Below are positions 53,947 through 55,394 of a DNA stretch of 55,394 bases, piece by piece; position 1 is the stretch's first letter; the number at the start of each line of letters is the position of its first letter. The stretch spans positions 1 to 55,394 of the forward strand of contig CAIQVX010000280.1 of NCBI GenBank assembly GCA_903875275.1, in the 5' to 3' direction. The position numbers and the translations under genes were made by a program. The DNA comes from an uncultured beta proteobacterium (lineage in GTDB: Bacteria > Pseudomonadota > Gammaproteobacteria > Burkholderiales > Burkholderiaceae_C). Under the pieces are notes generated by a model. The model was not told the origin of the DNA. It did no database searches and saw nothing but the letters and a program-made list of their open reading frames with translations.

Positions 53947-55394
53947 GCGTACAGACATCGAGTCGATCCTGATCATTGGCGCTGGGCCGATCATCATCGG
54001 CCAGGCTTGCGAGTTCGATTACTCCGGCGTGCAGGCCTGCAAGGCGCTACGCGAAGAGGGCTACAAGGTCATCCTGATCAACAGCAATCCGGCCACGATC
54101 ATGACCGACCCGGCGACGGCGGATGTGACCTATATTGAGCCGATTACCTGGCAGACCGTGGAGAAGATCATTGCCAAGGAGCGTCCGGATGCGATATTGC
54201 CGACCATGGGTGGCCAGACGGCGCTCAACTGCGCGCTGGATCTGTGGCACAACGGTGTGCTTGATCGGTACCAGGTTGAACTGATTGGAGCGAGTCCCGA
54301 GGCCATTGACAAGGCTGAAGACAGGTTGAAGTTCAAGGATGCCATGACCAGCATCGGTTTGTCATCAGCCCGGTCCGGCATTGCCCACTCGATGGAAGAG
54401 GCATGGGCGGTGCAAAAAACTGTGGGGTTCCCGACGGTCATTAGACCCAGTTTCACGCTCGGTGGAACGGGTGGCGGCATTGCCTATAACTCGGAAGAGT
54501 TTGAAGTGATCTGCAAGCGCGGTCTGGAAGCGTCGCCCACCACAGAACTCCTGATTGAGGAGTCACTGCTCGGTTGGAAGGAGTTCGAGATGGAGGTGGT
54601 CCGCGACAAGGCGGATAACTGCATCATCATTTGCTCGATCGAAAATCTCGACCCCATGGGTGTGCACACGGGGGACTCCATCACCGTGGCGCCAGCGCAG
54701 ACACTGAGTGACAAGGAATACCAGATTCTGCGTAATGCCAGCCTGGCAGTTTTGCGCGAGATCGGAGTCGACACCGGTGGCTCCAACGTCCAGTTTGCGA
54801 TCAACCCGGACAACGGGCGCATGGTGGTCATCGAGATGAATCCGCGGGTTTCCCGTTCGTCGGCCCTCGCCTCTAAAGCCACAGGCTTTCCGATCGCCAA
54901 GGTGGCTGCCAAACTGGCTGTTGGTTACACCCTGGATGAATTGCGCAACGAGATCACTGGCGGTGCGACGCCGGCGAGTTTTGAACCCAGCATCGATTAC
55001 GTGGTCACCAAAGTTCCGCGCTTCGCCTTTGAGAAGTTTCCGGCGGCCGACAGCCGTCTGACCACGCAGATGAAGTCGGTGGGGGAGGTGATGGCGATTG
55101 GCCGCACGTTTCAGGAATCGTTCCAGAAAGCGCTGCGCGGCCTGGAAGTCGGCGTTGATGGCATGAATGAGAAGACCCAGGACCGTGAGTTGCTGGAGAA
55201 GGAACTCGGCGAGCCTGGACCGGACCGGATATGGTATGTCGGTGATGCATTCGCCGCCGGCTGGAGTGTTGAGGAGGTGTTTGCACTGACCAGGATCGAC
55301 CGCTGGTTCCTCGTCCAGATCGAGCAGATTGTGAAGATTGAACTGGAAATTGAACGTTTGCCAGCGCCCGAAGGCGGCAGTGCACTGGACGGCA
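53939..55394 (+). CDS. carB: Carbamoyl-phosphate synthase large subunit (partial, runs off window)
   Basis: Translation from ATG 53939: [42 protein letters not shown]...; overlaps the carA stop. Confidence 0.97.
   Translation, partial: MPKRTDIESILIIGAGPIIIGQACEFDYSGVQACKALREEGYKVILINSNPATIMTDPATADVTYIEPITWQTVEKIIAKERPDAILPTMGGQTALNCALDLWHNGVLDRYQVELIGASPEAIDKAEDRLKFKDAMTSIGLSSARSGIAHSMEEAWAVQKTVGFPTVIRPSFTLGGTGGGIAYNSEEFEVICKRGLEASPTTELLIEESLLGWKEFEMEVVRDKADNCIIICSIENLDPMGVHTGDSITVAPAQTLSDKEYQILRNASLAVLREIGVDTGGSNVQFAINPDNGRMVVIEMNPRVSRSSALASKATGFPIAKVAAKLAVGYTLDELRNEITGGATPASFEPSIDYVVTKVPRFAFEKFPAADSRLTTQMKSVGEVMAIGRTFQESFQKALRGLEVGVDGMNEKTQDRELLEKELGEPGPDRIWYVGDAFAAGWSVEEVFALTRIDRWFLVQIEQIVKIELEIERLPAPEGGSALDG

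Overview
The window is a largely syntenic, chromosomal housekeeping segment from a betaproteobacterium, probably Burkholderiales (Comamonadaceae-like, judged by gene order and protein sequence). No integrase, transposase, phage gene, CRISPR array or rRNA gene was recognised. Left to right it carries: an EamA/DMT permease fragment and an orphan Rieske oxygenase; xseB-ispA-dxs; a solitary TRAP solute-binding protein; rmuC; an MFS gene; rhlE with an overlapping NAD(P)-binding protein; a DUF1631-like protein; ettA; an aapJQMP-type amino-acid ABC operon with a P1-family peptidase; a serine hydrolase; rpoD and dnaG; an SDR; tRNA-Val(GAC); phaR; rimO; tRNA-Leu(CAG); rnr; an SDR; nnr; an MBL protein; a disrupted dadA; an amidase; then the long rpsB-tsf-pyrH-frr-uppS-cdsA-dxr-rseP-bamA-skp-lpxD-fabZ-lpxA-lpxB-rnhB-trmH-carA-carB(partial) cluster. 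No obviously new multigene system was found. The observations most worth following up are: (1) a long multi-segment inverted-repeat leader upstream of carA; (2) a 104-nt dual-coding overlap between the rhlE Gly-rich tail and the Rossmann start of the next gene; (3) a three-fold ACGT palindromic operator in front of an SDR gene; (4) a tRNA-Leu gene antisense to, and almost abutting, the rnr start; (5) a dadA reading frame broken by one frameshift and one amber codon; (6) a structured rpsB leader; (7) AT-hook-like motifs in the RpoD N-terminus. All of this comes from reading the sequence by eye; no searches or folding were run.
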